Assembly (NCBI RefSeq): GCF_016889705.1
Contig: NZ_CP069526.1
Span: forward strand, 1,736,001-1,800,000
Direction of reading: 5' to 3'
DNA: 64,000 nt
Source of the DNA: Amycolatopsis sp. FDAARGOS 1241
GTDB lineage: Bacteria > Actinomycetota > Actinomycetes > Mycobacteriales > Pseudonocardiaceae
This document shows positions 18,518 to 26,574 of the stretch, one piece after another. A model generated the notes under the pieces. It saw only the letters and a list, made by a program, of their open reading frames with translations. It was not told where the DNA came from and made no database searches. Every line of letters begins with the position of its first letter. Position 1 is the stretch's first letter. Both the position numbers and the translations under genes were made by a program.

Positions 18518-19581
18518 ATGCCGGAGTTCCACGTCCAGTACGAGCGCGGTCTGCCGATGCGCAGGCCGGAGGGCTTCCAGCCTCGCGTCCCGCGCTACTC
18601 GGTACGGTGGGGGCACCCCGTGCCAGAGCTGGTCGCGGAGTACTTCGGCCTGCAAGGCGCCGTCCTGCGAGGTGTCCGGGCGCGCCGCTTCACCCGGCTG
18701 GTGCGGGAATTCTTGTCGGTGCCCGAGGGGCCCGGTGCGGGTCGAGGTCATGGATACCGAGTCCGACGAAACCGGCCGCGCGTTGACGGTGGTGGTCGCG
18801 TATTGGACGTCGACCGCCGTTCACGCGCGCTGGACGTTCGGGTCGGCCTGGCGGGATTGGTGGGAATCGCCGGCGCGGCTCCAGGACGGTGTGGGGTACT
18901 GGCGGGAAACCGTCGTGTCCCCGTACGACCGGCACGAGACCGTCTACTCGCGACCAAACTACCGCGCCGGGTTCGCCCGCACGCCCGGCGCGCAGCTCGT
19001 GGAAATCACCCATAACGGCTACTTCGGAGCCGCGCGGGGGACCGCATCCCGCTTTCCGCGATCGACGATCTCACGTCCCCGGAGGGGCCGAAGGTGCGCT
19101 GCGAAGACCAAGGTGATCCGCAGGGCCGCCGGGTGGCCACGGTGGTGCCGCACAACTTCGCGATCGTGCGCTCCGGCCAGTTCTGGCACGAGTCGGAGCC
19201 GGACCAGGCACAGGACTACGAAAAGTCCCTTCGCCCAAGCTGGACACCGGCATGGCGTACCTGGCCGACCACGACGATCTCGGGTGCGTTTACCTGAGGC
19301 AGCTGACGAACGTCGACGACGGCTTCCGACCGCGGCGAGAGACTTCGGTGCTGTGCGGCTTCCAGGAGTACTCCGGGCTGGAGCAGTGGGCGGAGGGACA
19401 TCCCACCCACGCGGCGATCTTCGAGCACGCGATCCGGAAGGGCCTGGAGTACGGGCCCCGGCGTGACGTCGTGACGTGGCACGAGTTCTTCATTGTGCCG
19501 GGTGGCAACCTCTTCGAGTACGTCAACTGTGCCCGGGGCACGGGCCTGACGTCCGTCGAACCGTTCTGGGTGCGGGGGTGA
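18518..19581 (+). pseudogene. aldoxime dehydratase (OxdB-like) with three frameshifts
   Basis: The pieces together cover a protein of about 350 residues: an N-terminus from 18518 (EFHVQYERGLPMRRPEGFQP), then after a shift near 18730 a middle part (VVVAYWTSTAVHARWTFG, ITHNGYFGAARG), another near 19040 (VVPHNFAIVRSGQFW) and a last near 19225 (MAYLADHDDLGCVY, HPTHAAIF, VVTWHEFF). HPTH and W-HE match the haem-ligand and catalytic histidine regions of phenylacetaldoxime dehydratases, which convert aldoximes to nitriles. The gene precedes a nitrilase remnant, the next step of that pathway. It cannot be functional as read. Confidence 0.85.
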
Positions 19582-19611
19582 CCCCGTTCGCGAGCCAGGA
19601 AAGGAACTGGA

Positions 19612-20095
19612 TGAGCAAGGTGAAGTGGCGGTCGTGCAGGCCGGGACCACAGCGTTCGATTCCGCGGGAGCGGTGACGCTGGTCGACCAGTGGGCCGAAC
19701 GTGCCACGGCCGACGGCGCGCGTCTCGCGGTGTTCCCCGAGGCGTTCGTCGGCGGGTACCCGAAGGGCACCGCCTTCGGTGCGGTGGTGGGCAACCGAAC
19801 GCCGGAAGGGCGTGAGGAGTATCGCCGGTACTTCGAGGCGTCCGTAGAAGTACCGGGGCCGGTCACCGAGCAGCTCGGCAACATCGCGCGGCGGCACGGC
19901 ATCACCTGGTGGTCGGCGTCATCGAACGCGGGGGCAACACGCTGTACTGCACCGCCGTGTACCTCGATGAGAATGGCGCTCTGCTCGGCAAGCGCCGCAA
20001 GCTGATGCCGACTGCCGCGGAGCGCCTCGTGTGGGGATTCGGAGACGGATCCACGATGGAGGTCTACGACACGGCGATCGGCAAGGTCGGTGCGG
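19612..20095 (+). pseudogene. nitrilase, N-terminal half, frameshifted
   Basis: After an ATG at 19612 and an early shift, the frame encodes VAVVQAGTTAFDSAG and VFPEAFVGGYPKGT with the first catalytic glutamate. A second shift near 19910 leads to [20 protein letters not shown] with the catalytic lysine, ending in AIGKVGA just before the catalytic cysteine should appear. There the sequence stops matching; the continuation is found on the opposite strand at 20096-20429. Nitrilases hydrolyse nitriles to acids and ammonia, following aldoxime dehydratase. Confidence 0.85.
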
Positions 20096-20429
20096 CCTCC
20101 TTGTCGTAGAACGGGCCGGCCAAGACGTCGCCGAGCGGGCCGATGATGGCGCTTCCGCCGTTGGAGACCACGGTTTGCAGGTCGTCGCCGAAGACGTGCG
20201 GGTGGTCGTTCGGGAAGTCCTTGACGCGTATGACCTGGTTGGCGGCCAGCACGAAGCAGCGGCCTTCCTGCGCGATGTGCCACATGGTCGCGTGATGCGC
20301 GGGGGTTCCGTTGGCCGTCGGCGCGCAGTAGAGCTGCACATCCTGCTGGTACATCGCCATCCGCGCGGCGGGCATCAGGTTCTCCCAGCACCGCAGGCTT
20401 TCGCGTTCTGGCACGCAGAGTAACGTCAC
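20096..20429 (-). pseudogene. nitrilase, inverted C-terminal part
   Basis: Read on the minus strand this segment gives LRCWENLMPAARMAMYQQDV, which contains the catalytic cysteine. It continues through THE pattern ATMWHIAQEGRCFVLAANQV to [16 protein letters not shown]. This is exactly the part of the nitrilase that should follow GKVGA at about 20090, so the gene has been split by a local inversion. The last 50 or so residues are missing. The far breakpoint abuts the truncated left end of the IS701 element at about 20433. Confidence 0.85.
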
Positions 20430-20432
20430 GGC

Positions 20433-21708
20433 GCTCCTGACGCGGGACGGTTCGCGGCACGGTTTGAGCGGGTGGAGCCGCGGCGGCAGGTGGTGGCTTA
20501 CCTGCGTGGACTGCTCGGTGAGACGGAGCGGAAGAGCGGGTGGACGCTGGCCGAGGCGGCCGGCGAGGCCGGCCCGGAGGGGATGCAGCGCCTACTGAAC
20601 GCCTACGCGTGGGACACCGGCGGGGTGCGCGACGATGTGCGCGCTGCGGTGGTCGAGGTGCTCGGCGACGCCGAGCGGGGTGTGCTCATCGCCGATGAGA
20701 CTGGCTTCCTGAAGAAGGGCACGAAATCCGCCGGCGTGGCGCGCCAGTATTCGGGCACGGCCGGGCGGATCGAGAATTCGCAGATCGGCGTGTTCTTGGC
20801 GTATGCCTCGGATCGGGGACGAGCTTTGGTCGATCGGGAGTTGTATCTGCCGAAAGAGTGGATCGCCGATCGGGGCCGCTGCGCTGCGGCCGGCATTCCC
20901 GACAGCGTCGGATTCGCGACCAAACCCGAGTTGGCACAACTAATGTTGGAACGCGCACTTGCCGCGAGCATCCCGTTTGCGTGGTTCACCGCCGACGAAG
21001 CGTACGGGCAGGTTGGACGGCTGCGGCTCTGGCTGGAAGAACGTGACATCGCGCATGTGCTCGCAGTGCCCAAGTCCCAGATGGTGATTTCCATGGATCT
21101 GCGGCAGCGGCGCGTCCACGCCGTCATCGCGGGTGTCGACCCGGCCGCCTGGCAGCGTCTGTCCTGCGGCGACGGCGCTCACGGGCAGCGGATCTACGAT
21201 TGGGCCGTCGTCGACATCCGCCCCCTGCGCCGGCCAGAAGTCGGCCACTGGCTGCTGGCCCGCCGCTCAGTCAGCGACCCCACCGAGATCGCCTACTACA
21301 TTTGCTTCGGCCCCGCCGCAACCGACCTCCACGAACTGGTGCGCGTCGCCGGAAGCCGCTGGGCGATCGAAGAAAGTTTTCAAACCGCGAAGAATGAAAC
21401 AGGGCTCGACCACTACCAGGTCCGACGATACGAAGCATGGTATCGGCATATCACCCTCTCCATGGCAGCGGCGGCATTCCTCGTCATCACCCGAGACGCG
21501 GCGAAAAAAGGGGCGCTGCAACCAACGATCGCACCGGGTTGATCCCCCTCACCGCTCACGAAGTGCGCAAACTCTTCAACCGAATCACCGCACCCATTCA
21601 TCACGCCATCGAACACGCCCTGCACTGGTCACGATGGCGACGAACCAGCCAAGCCCGAGCCCACACCAGCCACTACCGCAGACAACATCACAAACCGTCG
21701 TTGCAGTA
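20433..21708 (+). mobile_element. IS701-family element, left end truncated
   Basis: The element is recognised by its transposase (20472-21712). Its right end abuts a CTAG at 21709-21712, the usual type of target duplication for this family. The left end, including the first 30 or so transposase codons present in the neighbouring element, is missing, and no CTAG plus inverted repeat is found near 20430. It adjoins the inverted nitrilase fragment, so it probably took part in that rearrangement. Confidence 0.75.
21504..21510 (+). promoter_or_regulatory. candidate -1 frameshift site (AAAAAAG) in IS701 transposase
   Basis: In zero frame the codons are AAA AAA GGG, preceded by GCG. Slipping back one base gives access to the frame coding for the conserved C-terminal tail. 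The run is slippery, but the heptamer is not the full X-XXY-YYZ form because the base before it is G. It aligns with the heptamer at 22887-22893 of the neighbouring element. Confidence 0.5.
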
Positions 21709-21712
21709 CTAG
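21709..21712. repeat. CTAG target duplication shared by the two IS701 elements
   Basis: CTAG stands between the right end of the truncated element and the left inverted repeat of the complete one. An identical CTAG follows the complete element at 23084-23087. IS701-family elements are known to duplicate CTAG-like tetranucleotides. Confidence 0.8.
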
Positions 21713-21734
21713 TACTCCAGCCGCACTTCGTGAT
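21713..21734 (+). repeat. left terminal inverted repeat of the IS701 element
   Basis: These 22 bases are the exact reverse complement of 23062-23083. Confidence 0.92.
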
Positions 21735-21759
21735 CTTGCTCTGATAGGTTCTCGGTCTT

Positions 21760-23087
21760 GTGTGGGTGGATGAAGACGTCTCGGCGTGGGCGGCGGGCCT
21801 GGAGGGGTTGTTCGGGCGGGTGGCAGGCCGGTTCTTCCGGCCCGAGCCTCGCCGACGTGCCCGCGCTTACGTGCGAGGCTTGTTAGCGCCGTTGGCGGAC
21901 AAGAACGGCTGGACCCTGGCCGAGATCGCGGGAGACACAACCCCGGATGGCATGCAGCGGCTGCTCAACGCCGCCGCCTGGGATGCCGACGGTGTCCGCG
22001 ACGACGTGCGGGCCTATGCCGTGGAACACCTCGGCGACCCGGACGGTGTCCTGGTCGTGGACGAGACCGGATTCCTCAAGAAGGGCACCAAATCCGCCGG
22101 GGTGCAGCGGCAGTACTCCGGGACCGCGGGCCGGATCGAGAACTGCCAACTCGGCGTGTTCCTCGCCTACACCACAACGAAAGGACGCACTCTCGTCGAT
22201 CGCGAGCTATATCTGCCGAAATCCTGGATCGCCGACCGCGAGCGTTGTCGCGACGCGGCGGTGCCGGACGAGGTCGAGTTCGCGACGAAGACCACGCTGG
22301 CCAAAGCGATGCTCGCCCGCGCGTTCGCGGCCGGTGTCCCCGCACGATGGGTGACCGCTGACGAGGCGTACGGCCAGGACAACAAGTTCCGATCCTGGCT
22401 GGAACAGCGAAACATCGGCTACGTGGTCGCCGTCCCCCGCAGTCAGCCCTTGCCCGCCGGCGGCTTCGCCACCGCACGAGCGGATCACCTCGTCGCCCAG
22501 GCACCACCCGAGATCTGGAAACGCCGCTCGGCGGGTGACGGTGCCAAAGGACCACGACTCTACGACTGGGCCACCGCCACGATCCCCACGATCGGCGAGC
22601 ACACCCCCGACGGGTGGACTCGACGCCTGCTCGTCCGTCGCCAGATCACCCGCACCGGAGTGGAACCCGAACTCGCCTACTACCTGTGCTGCGCCCCCGC
22701 GACCACGCCGGACGAGGAGCTGATCCGGGTCGCGGGGGCCCGCTGGGCCATCGAGGAATGCTTCCAGACCGCCAAGAACGAAGTCGGCCTTGACCACTAC
22801 CAAGTCCGGCGTTACGACGCCTGGTATCGCCACATCACCCTGGCCATGCTTGCGCACACCTACCTCGCGGTCACGGCAGCGGTGTCCCCAAAAGTCCTGG
22901 CCGCGGCCTCATCCCGCTCACCCTCGGCGAAGTCCGCCGTCTGCTGGCACATCTGATCCACACCGCACCACACTGGCGTCCGATCCTGACCTGGTCACAC
23001 TGGCGACGACGTCACCAACACCGCGCGAAGACCAGCCACCACCAGCGAAGACAGCACAAATATCACGAAGTGCGGCTGGAGTACTAG
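21760..23087 (+). CDS. IS701-family transposase, probably expressed by -1 frameshifting
   Basis: The zero frame (GTG at 21760 to TGA at 22956) gives 398 residues with the DDE core: VLVVDETGFLKKGTKSAGV, ARWVTADEAYGQ and ARWAIEECFQTAKNEVGLDH. Alignment with the neighbouring copy shows that the conserved tail LIPLTLGEVRRLLAHL lies in the -1 frame, reached at C CCA AAA (22887-22893) and ending at a TAG at 23085-23087. That stop is made by the CTAG target duplication. The element is otherwise complete, so I favour programmed frameshifting over decay. It catalyses cut-and-paste movement of its own element. Confidence 0.8.
22887..22893 (+). promoter_or_regulatory. canonical -1 slippery heptamer C-CCA-AAA in the transposase
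   Basis: In zero frame the codons are TCC CCA AAA GTC, so C CCA AAA fits X-XXY-YYZ exactly. A slip here joins the zero frame to the conserved -1 frame C-terminus. Zero-frame reading continues 20 codons further to a stop. I could not fold the downstream RNA. Confidence 0.65.
23062..23083 (-). repeat. right terminal inverted repeat of the IS701 element
   Basis: These 22 bases are the exact reverse complement of 21713-21734. They also encode the last residues of the frameshifted transposase. Confidence 0.92.
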
Positions 23088-23134
23088 TCGCGTCTCTCAC
23101 AGTCACGCGCTGACAGACTGACTGGTCGCTCACG

Positions 23135-23473
23135 GTGCCGGAACCGTTGGATGTCCCGCGCGGCGGGCCTGTGATCGTCGGGGGTGCGGGCACAGTTCAG
23201 GTGGTGATCAGGGACATTTACATCGCGTTGCCGGAGCCTGACGGCGGTTATCGAGAGCCGCCGTCGTTTGAGCTGGGTGTTTCGGTCGTGGGTGGCGTGG
23301 CGTATCTGGAGCGGGTGGAGCTGAGCGGGGATAAGGACCCGCAGCGCCGGCAGACGGGACCCGCGATGACGGTTCCGGCGCAGGCGCTGCTGCGCGCGTT
23401 GCAGGCTGCCATCGCCGACGAGGAATCATCCGTGGAGTTCCTTCGCGAGCACGCGAAGCCCCCCGGCACGTGA
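23135..23473 (+). CDS. hypothetical protein, 112 residues
   Basis: It starts at a GTG; the translation is soluble and well-formed, with VQVVIRDIYIALPEPDGG, FELGVSVVGGVAYLERVELS and an acidic alpha-helical end ALLRALQAAIADEESSVEFL. No family is recognised and there is no signal peptide or membrane helix. It lies alone between the IS701 element and Tn3 debris. Codon use looks coding, but expression is unsupported otherwise. Confidence 0.5.
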   Translation: MPEPLDVPRGGPVIVGGAGTVQVVIRDIYIALPEPDGGYREPPSFELGVSVVGGVAYLERVELSGDKDPQRRQTGPAMTVPAQALLRALQAAIADEESSVEFLREHAKPPGT

Positions 23474-23661
23474 GTAAGCCGTCCGACGCTCGGAAGTCGG
23501 GGCGTGCCGGCGCGCCTGCGGATACGGCGGCCGAGCACGAGCAGGCACAGCAAGACCAGGCCGCCGACGGCGAAGATCCACGGGCTGCGCTGTGGTCAGG
23601 CGTCTTGGGGTCCCCGTAGTACCTGCGGAAAATCGGGCGGATATGGCTGACCAGCAATGAT

Positions 23662-23854
23662 TCAGTTGTTGGTGGCGCTGTGGTCGGCGAGGACGTTGTG
23701 GACGGTACCGGCGGACAGCTGGGTGGTGCGGTCGATGGTGCGGATGGACTCGCCGTTGGTGTGACGGGCGGAGAATGACACGGCGTTTGTCGGCGTCGAC
23801 GACGCGGGGGCGGCCGCCGACCCGGCCGCGTGCTCGTGCGGAGTCCAATCCGTT
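23662..23854 (-). pseudogene. serine resolvase C-terminal remnant (Tn3-type)
   Basis: The minus strand reads LNGLDSARARGRVGGRPRVV and DADKRRVI, then after a frameshift ARHTNGESIRTIDRTTQ and SAGTVHNVLADHS, ending at the stop at 23662. This is the DNA-binding helix-turn-helix tail of a serine recombinase of the TnpR type. The catalytic N-terminal domain is missing. It directly follows the transposase remnant of the same type of transposon. Confidence 0.7.
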
Positions 23855-23859
23855 CAGTA

Positions 23860-24240
23860 GGGCCCGGTCAGCGGGAACACCGACTCGGCCGCCGACTTCG
23901 GCCCGGTCCGATACGGGGTGATCTTGCCCAGGTCCGGAGATCCGCGGTGACAGCTGCAACCCGAGCAGGTCGAATAGCCCGTAGTCCACGAGCGTCACCC
24001 CGTGCGTGTCGGTCGCGTGCTCGGTGATCGGAATGTCGGTCGCGTTGCCGAGGATCTCGTCCAGGACGTAGTGCGCCTCGCGTTTCGTGGCGACGATGAT
24101 CTTCGTGCCGTAGGTAGTGTGCCGGTCACGTGCGTGTACGTCGATAGGCCCTCCAGGCGTCGGCCATTCGCGTGAGGCCGAGGTTGGTGGACTGGGCGAG
24201 CAGCACCGCGATCGGGTTCCGCTTCAGCTCGGGGCGCGGG
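23860..24240 (-). pseudogene. Tn3-family transposase (TnpA) C-terminal remnant
   Basis: Across several frames the minus strand gives ELKRNPIAVLLAQSTNLGLT, TYGTKIIVATKREAHYVLDE and THGVTLVDYGLFDLLGLQLS, each typical of Tn3-family TnpA. Frameshifts near 24130 and 23920 and the missing remainder show decay. No 38-bp-type terminal repeat was found nearby. The resolvase remnant follows at once, as in Tn3-type modules. Confidence 0.75.
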
Positions 24241-24669
24241 CCCGCTTGCCGCCTGGCTACCACTAGCGGCTGCCGCTGACCCTGGTCTTCGGCACCGGCA
24301 CGCTGTCCTCATCAGACGGCCAGCGGTTCCCCACACAGCCACCACCCCCGCCCTCGGCTAGATGATCCACAAACTCCGCTTTGCCACCGGCCGCCGGCGA
24401 GAGAGCCCAGCTGATGCACGAACTCCGCACCCGCGTCAAAGCAGCCGGGCACCGGGGGTTCTAGGAGTCGCAAGCAGACGCCTTCCTACTCGCGAGTCAA
24501 GCGGCCGATATCTTCAGCCGTCTCCCCAGGTCAGGGGTTCGTCGGCGCCTCACGCGCTCCAGGGCGGCAATGGCAGCCCGGATCCTCTCCTCTTCATCGC
24601 CAGCGCCGAGGCCAAGCCGGTGACCCGGTCAAGGTGAACCACCAAGTAGGCCTCAAGCCGCTTCAGCTT
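24241..24669. other. non-coding or degraded stretch
   Basis: About 430 bases contain no intact gene. A short plus-strand stretch ending at about 24465 reads AQLMHELRTRVKAAGHRGF before a TAG and may be the tail of a lost gene. Nothing else is recognised. Confidence 0.35.
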
Positions 24670-25350
24670 TTACCGGACACCCGCCAAAAGGTCGGCGAGC
24701 TCGCGCGGGTGGGTCAGCGGGGCCAAGTGCGGGGCGTCGAGGCGCACGATGTGGTCGGCGCCGTCGGCCATCTTCTCTTGATCGACGGGGAAGATCGTCT
24801 TGTCGCGCTCGCAGATCACGTATGTGACAGGGTGCGTGCGTTCGGGTTCGGTACCGGATTGGGTGAAGCTGACCAGCGCTTGCGCGCCCCGGCGGTGGTG
24901 TACGTCTACGAAGGCGCTCTCGTCGATATCGACGGCGAGAACGTCCCGGGCCAGCGCCGAGTCGTCGACGACACGGATCGTCCCGTCGTCGTGTGGGACG
25001 AGGAATTCGATGGGGTGCGGCGACCGGATCTCGAGGACGGTCTGCCCGCGCTTCGGGCGGAACGCGGCGACGAACACGCTGTGGCGCACGTGTGGATGGC
25101 CGGCCAGCTCGGCGATGACCATGCCGCCGTAGGAGTGGCCGACCAGCACGACGTCGCGGACGAGACCGTCGATGACCTCTCGCACGTGGGCGACGTCGGC
25201 GGGCAGGTCACCGAGTTTCGTCGGGTCGGCGCCGCCGCTGGGCAACTGCTCCACAACGTGCACGCCGTGGCCTTGTGCTCGCAGTGTGTCGGCGACCTGC
25301 TGCCAGCTCCACCCGGCGTACCAGGCACCGTGTACGAGCACGTAGTCCAT
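24670..25350 (-). CDS. alpha/beta hydrolase (small esterase type)
   Basis: This is a 226-residue protein starting at 25350 after a strong AAAGGAG site. It opens directly with the first beta strand and oxyanion motif DYVLVHGAWYAGWSW, then GHSYGG with the nucleophilic serine near residue 70, a late aspartate (ICERDKTIFP) and histidine (APHLAPL). The compact form resembles the salicylate-esterase/hydroxynitrile-lyase-like group of bacterial esterases. It faces away from a second hydrolase gene at 25661; the 310 bases between contain a palindrome and direct repeats. Confidence 0.85.
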   Translation of the reverse strand: MDYVLVHGAWYAGWSWQQVADTLRAQGHGVHVVEQLPSGGADPTKLGDLPADVAHVREVIDGLVRDVVLVGHSYGGMVIAELAGHPHVRHSVFVAAFRPKRGQTVLEIRSPHPIEFLVPHDDGTIRVVDDSALARDVLAVDIDESAFVDVHHRRGAQALVSFTQSGTEPERTHPVTYVICERDKTIFPVDQEKMADGADHIVRLDAPHLAPLTHPRELADLLAGVR

Positions 25351-25413
25351 CTGATTCTCCTTTGAACAGACATGGGACCCGACCGCGGTCGGATCCGATG
25401 CAATACCTGCATC

Positions 25414-25428
25414 GTTCGAATATCGAAC
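25414..25428. promoter_or_regulatory. palindrome and direct repeats between divergent hydrolase genes
   Basis: GTTCGA-ATA-TCGAAC is a perfect inverted repeat. Overlapping its right half is CGAACACATT (25424-25433), repeated at 25443-25452. The site lies 64 bases upstream of the leftward gene, in an AT-richer intergenic region, so it may be an operator shared by both hydrolase genes. No regulator gene is adjacent. Confidence 0.5.
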
Positions 25429-25660
25429 ACATTCTCGTTTTCCGAACACATTTGACGACAGCACCGTACCCACCGTCAAGACCGTGGTCTCGCGACTGCC
25501 CAATCCATCACTGTCCGTGTGCAACAACTGTTTGTTGACCATGGTCCGTGGTCGTGCTTTGCTGTCTCCTGACAGAACCGGACCTGCACCTCTGGCCCGA
25601 ATCGTTCCTGGCATGCGCGATCACGGTGCGCACCTGGAACCGTCCCGCAAAGGAGCGGAC

Positions 25661-26479
25661 ATGCCCTTCGTCCCGGCATCTGACGGTGTCCTTCTGCATT
25701 ACGAATCCACGGGCAGCGGCCGCCCGATCGTCCTGATCCACGGATGGACGATGAACGGTCGCTTCTTCCACAAGAACGTCGAAGCGCTTGCCGCACACCA
25801 TCGAGTGATCACCATCGACTCGCGCGGGCACGGGCGGTCAGGCAAGGAGCTGGTGCACCTGACGATGGAGCAGGTGGGCCGGGACGTCGACACCGTGCTG
25901 GCCACGCTCGACGTGCGAGACGCGGTGCTGGCCGGCTGGTCGATGGGCATGGCCACCGTCTACAACTACCTGGCCCAGTTCGGCACCGAACGCCTCGCCG
26001 GGGTCATCGACATCGACATGACCCCCTACCTGTTCGCGGACGAGGGCTGGCCGCACGGCGTGTTCGGCACGCTGGACGCGCGAAGCTCACTGGACGTGCA
26101 GCGGCAGATGATCGCCGACCGGACCGGTCTGATGAGCACGCTGGTGCCCGCCATGTTCGCGGCCGGAAGTACCCCGGAGCCCGACGTGCTCGCCTGGTGG
26201 GCCGACGAGTCGACCACGGTGCCGGACCTCACCGCGCTCGCGCTGTGGGTTTCGTTCTCCAGCCAGGACTGGCGACCGCTGCTGCCGTCCATCGATGTAC
26301 CGGTGCTCCTCGCGCACGGCCGAAAGAGCCAGATCTACCCGACCCCGGTCTGGGAATCGCTGGCCGAGCTGATCCCGCAGACCTCCCTCGTCCTGTTCGA
26401 TGAAAGCGGCCACTCACCGTTCTGGGAGGAGCCCGAGGCGTTCAACACGGCCGTACTCGATTTCCTCAAACAACTGTGA
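25661..26479 (+). CDS. alpha/beta hydrolase (haloperoxidase/esterase type)
   Basis: This is a 272-residue protein. The start at 25661 follows AAAGGAG. Motifs: IVLIHGWTMNGRFF, the strand-turn TIDSRGHGRSG, the nucleophile elbow GWSMG near residue 95, and a closing ESGHSPFWEEPE with the catalytic histidine. This is the non-haem haloperoxidase/esterase-like branch; the substrate is unknown. It is divergent from the esterase at 24670-25350. A long perfect hairpin follows its stop by 11 bases. Confidence 0.88.
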   Translation: MPFVPASDGVLLHYESTGSGRPIVLIHGWTMNGRFFHKNVEALAAHHRVITIDSRGHGRSGKELVHLTMEQVGRDVDTVLATLDVRDAVLAGWSMGMATVYNYLAQFGTERLAGVIDIDMTPYLFADEGWPHGVFGTLDARSSLDVQRQMIADRTGLMSTLVPAMFAAGSTPEPDVLAWWADESTTVPDLTALALWVSFSSQDWRPLLPSIDVPVLLAHGRKSQIYPTPVWESLAELIPQTSLVLFDESGHSPFWEEPEAFNTAVLDFLKQL

Positions 26480-26489
26480 GGGTGCGGGG

Positions 26490-26534
26490 AGACCACCTAC
26501 TTACTGCGGCACTGCCGCAGTAAGTAGGTGGTCT
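26490..26534. terminator. perfect 21-bp hairpin with 3-base loop
   Basis: The arms 26490-26510 and 26514-26534 are exact reverse complements around ACT. It starts 11 bases after the hydrolase stop, so it could end transcription or protect the transcript, but no T-tract follows on either strand. Perfection over 21 bp also allows an origin as a small palindromic repeat. Confidence 0.6.
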
Positions 26535-26574
26535 ACTGCGGGGGCGCAGTGACACTGCCGTGAGCAGCGGGCGC

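Larger units (their letters stand above)
20472..21712 (+). pseudogene. IS701-family transposase, N-terminally truncated, with -1 shift
   Basis: The zero frame from 20472 to 21542 encodes most of a DDE_5-type transposase: VLIADETGFLKKGTKSAGV with the first aspartate, AWFTADEAYGQ with the second, and SRWAIEESFQTAKNETGLDH with the glutamate. At AAAAAAG (21504-21510) a -1 change of frame continues as GLIPLTAHEVRKLF and ends at the TAG at 21710. The same change occurs at the aligned position in the next element, so it may be programmed. The lack of about 30 N-terminal residues probably makes this copy inactive. Confidence 0.75.
21713..23083 (+). mobile_element. complete IS701-family insertion sequence (1371 bp)
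   Basis: The element is bounded by perfect 22-bp inverted repeats at 21713-21734 and 23062-23083 (TACTCCAGCCGCACTT..., outer end first) and flanked on both sides by CTAG. It contains one transposase gene. Intact ends and target duplications indicate that it transposed as a unit to this place, directly beside an older related copy. Confidence 0.92.

Noticed and set aside
25414..25428. LexA/SOS box
   Set aside because: Actinobacterial SOS boxes read TCGAAC-N4-GTTCGA. Here the halves are in the opposite order (GTTCGA-ATA-TCGAAC), so it is not a LexA site.
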